NCBI GenBank assembly: GCA_025455205.1
Contig: JALOMZ010000086.1
Span: forward strand, 1-7,272
Length of the DNA stretch: 7,272 bases
Direction of reading: 5' to 3'
Source: Chitinophagaceae bacterium
GTDB lineage: Bacteria; Bacteroidota; Bacteroidia; Chitinophagales; Chitinophagaceae
Part shown: one piece after another, positions 6,249 to 7,272 of the stretch
Layout: each line of letters begins with the position of its first letter
Position numbering within the stretch: position 1 is the first letter of the stretch
Program-made: the position numbers and the translations under genes
The notes under the pieces: generated by a model
The model's input: only the letters and a program-made list of their open reading frames with translations
The model's database searches: none
Told to the model about the DNA's origin: nothing

Positions 6249-6836
6249 TCAGAATACGAAGCCCAGTCCCAGTTGCAGTGTCTGCCGCTTCCAGGCCTCA
6301 CCGCCTTTCAGGTTGCTCTGGTTGCGGATACCCCACATGTAGCGTCCGTGCACCCGCAACTTGCTGATCATGATATTGGCACCCAGCATCAGGGCAATAT
6401 CGCCATTGGTAATGGCCGTTTCCGCATTCTTGAGCAGGGATTCGCTTTTGTTCATATTGATGCTGAACTGCGGGCCGGCCGACAGCGCAAGCACATTGGC
6501 CACCCGCCAGTTGAGGGTGACCGGGATGGCCAGCGACTGGAATTTGATGGTGCGCAGGCTGTCTACCTGCAACAGGTCGCGGTAAATACTCCTGAAGTCA
6601 TTGCTGGTGTGCATCTGGGTTTCACTGAACAACAGTTCAGGCTGCAGGTAGAACCGCTTGCCGGTTTTTATTTCCAGGAAACCACCCACGTAATAGCCCA
6701 GTTCGAAGCCTTCCTCAAAGCTTTGCCCTTCTATTTTCAGCAGGTTGGCCCCAGCTTTGGGACCCACTTTCAGGAACTGGGCCTGGCTGCCCAGTGACAT
6801 CAAGGTTAACAAAAGGACCAGTAAGCGCAACTTCAT
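6249..6836 (-). CDS. PorT-like outer-membrane beta-barrel protein
   Basis: Predicted small outer-membrane beta-barrel of 195 residues, in the OMP_b-brl_2/PorT-like group common in Bacteroidota. Its substrate or partner is unknown. A signal peptide (MKLRLLVLLLTLMSLGSQA) is followed by Gln20. The mature sequence shows the usual order of strand motifs: VGPKAGANLLKI (24-35), ELGYYVGGFLEI (45-56), FYLQPELLFSE (62-72), SLAIPVTLNWRV (101-112), LALSAGPQFSI (117-127), RVHGRYMWGIRN (161-172), and a terminal LQLGLGFVF ending in Phe, as expected for barrel insertion. I prefer the ATG at 6836, which puts Lys-Arg directly before the hydrophobic core. An in-frame ATG at 6854 would add MSKQSC. The gene lies 64 bases downstream of a same-strand gene that also ends like an envelope protein, so the two may be co-transcribed. 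lon follows 140 bases later and seems to have its own control region. Confidence 0.85.
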   Translation of the reverse strand: MKLRLLVLLLTLMSLGSQAQFLKVGPKAGANLLKIEGQSFEEGFELGYYVGGFLEIKTGKRFYLQPELLFSETQMHTSNDFRSIYRDLLQVDSLRTIKFQSLAIPVTLNWRVANVLALSAGPQFSINMNKSESLLKNAETAITNGDIALMLGANIMISKLRVHGRYMWGIRNQSNLKGGEAWKRQTLQLGLGFVF

Positions 6837-6900
6837 ACAGGATTGTTTGCTCATTGAACGAAAGAAACCGCGCGAAAGCTACACCTGATTTGTTAGCAAA

Positions 6901-7272
6901 TTACAAATTGATGCCGGTACCCAGGTTGTAGAATACCGTCCAGCCCGAGCGTTCGGCAGGCAGGGTGTATGAGAACACCAGTTGCGCCTGCAGGTACAGT
7001 TTGCCCAGATAGGCTGCAGCCGATTGCGAGATATTGATGTTCTGCAATTGAAAAGAGGCGGGCGGAGGGGTCAAAGCTGTTTCATACCATTGGCGGAACA
7101 ACTGCACGGAGGTATTGGCAGCCAGCCGGGGGCCGCTGAGCGAACTGAGGGGCGTATTGGTGCCGTATTGAGACGTGCCGGCTAACACGGTAATGGAAGG
7201 GGTATATCGGAAAGTATGCAGGTGGTGGCGCCGGGAAGATGTGAGGAAGTCGTGCCGCAATGTCAACAGCAG
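6901..7272 (-). CDS. unrecognised protein, C-terminal part (5' end outside window)
   Basis: Open frame entering from the right edge and ending with TAA at 6901-6903; about 123 residues are visible. The frame stays open to the last base (CTG CTG TTG on the minus strand), and the TTG near 7266 is not a credible start, so the gene is truncated by the window. Visible stretches alternate polar and apolar residues and are rich in aromatics: HTFRYTPSITVLAG, GKLYLQAQLVFSYTLP and GWTVFYNLGTGINL at the C-terminus. Together with an S/T/Q/N-rich middle, this suggests the last strands of an outer-membrane or surface beta-structured protein. No catalytic motif or named family is recognised. It lies 64 bases before the beta-barrel gene on the same strand and may share its transcript. 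Confidence 0.7.
   Translation of the reverse strand: MLLTLRHDFLTSSRRHHLHTFRYTPSITVLAGTSQYGTNTPLSSLSGPRLAANTSVQLFRQWYETALTPPPASFQLQNINISQSAAAYLGKLYLQAQLVFSYTLPAERSGWTVFYNLGTGINL

Noticed and set aside
6874..6881. TAGCTTTC (minus strand) as a promoter for the beta-barrel gene
   Set aside because: One mismatch to TAnnTTTG, and the nearby TTTG words are 15 or 22 bases away, not at the expected spacing; co-transcription from upstream is equally possible.

Overview
The window looks like ordinary chromosomal sequence from a member of the Bacteroidota, most likely a Chitinophagales/Chitinophagaceae-type bacterium. The pointers are an exported head-GIN (DUF2807) protein, a PorT-like small outer-membrane beta-barrel, a PdxJ whose N-terminus reads NINKIATLR (from memory a Bacteroidota form; E. 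coli has NIDHIATLR), and genes without clear Shine-Dalgarno sequences. The assignment rests on protein character, not on a search.

Layout from left to right. Bases 1-1532 (+) hold the 3' part of a Uup-type ABC-F ATPase gene that begins outside the window. It ends at a strong hairpin terminator (1554-1595) and converges on an exported head-GIN domain protein (1647-2363, -). A 244-base divergent spacer follows, then pdxJ (2608-3330, +), which encodes pyridoxine 5'-phosphate synthase. pdxJ converges on lon (3703-6108, -), which encodes the ATP-dependent LonA protease. The 372-base spacer between them carries two hairpin terminators, a possible 18-codon ORF and a direct-repeat/inverted-repeat arrangement. 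Upstream of lon, on the same strand, are a small outer-membrane beta-barrel protein (6249-6836, -) and the 3' end of an unrecognised gene (6901-7272, -) that runs off the right edge.

The genes do not form a pathway. They are housekeeping functions (ribosome-associated ABC-F factor, vitamin B6 synthesis, protein quality control) mixed with envelope proteins. The two envelope genes at the right end may be co-transcribed. I see no defence system, CRISPR array, rRNA/tRNA gene, phage gene or complete insertion sequence.

The most interesting non-coding signals lie in front of lon. There is a sigma-54-like -24/-12 element (TTTGGCAC-N5-TTGAA), an upstream run of four GACN tetramers, and a 9-bp inverted repeat that would sit at the 5' end of the lon transcript. 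Together they suggest activator-dependent stress control of lon. The second point of interest is the pdxJ-lon spacer, where an 11-bp direct repeat symmetrically brackets a 9/10 inverted repeat, as a small degenerate mobile insertion would leave. Both are hypotheses from pattern reading.
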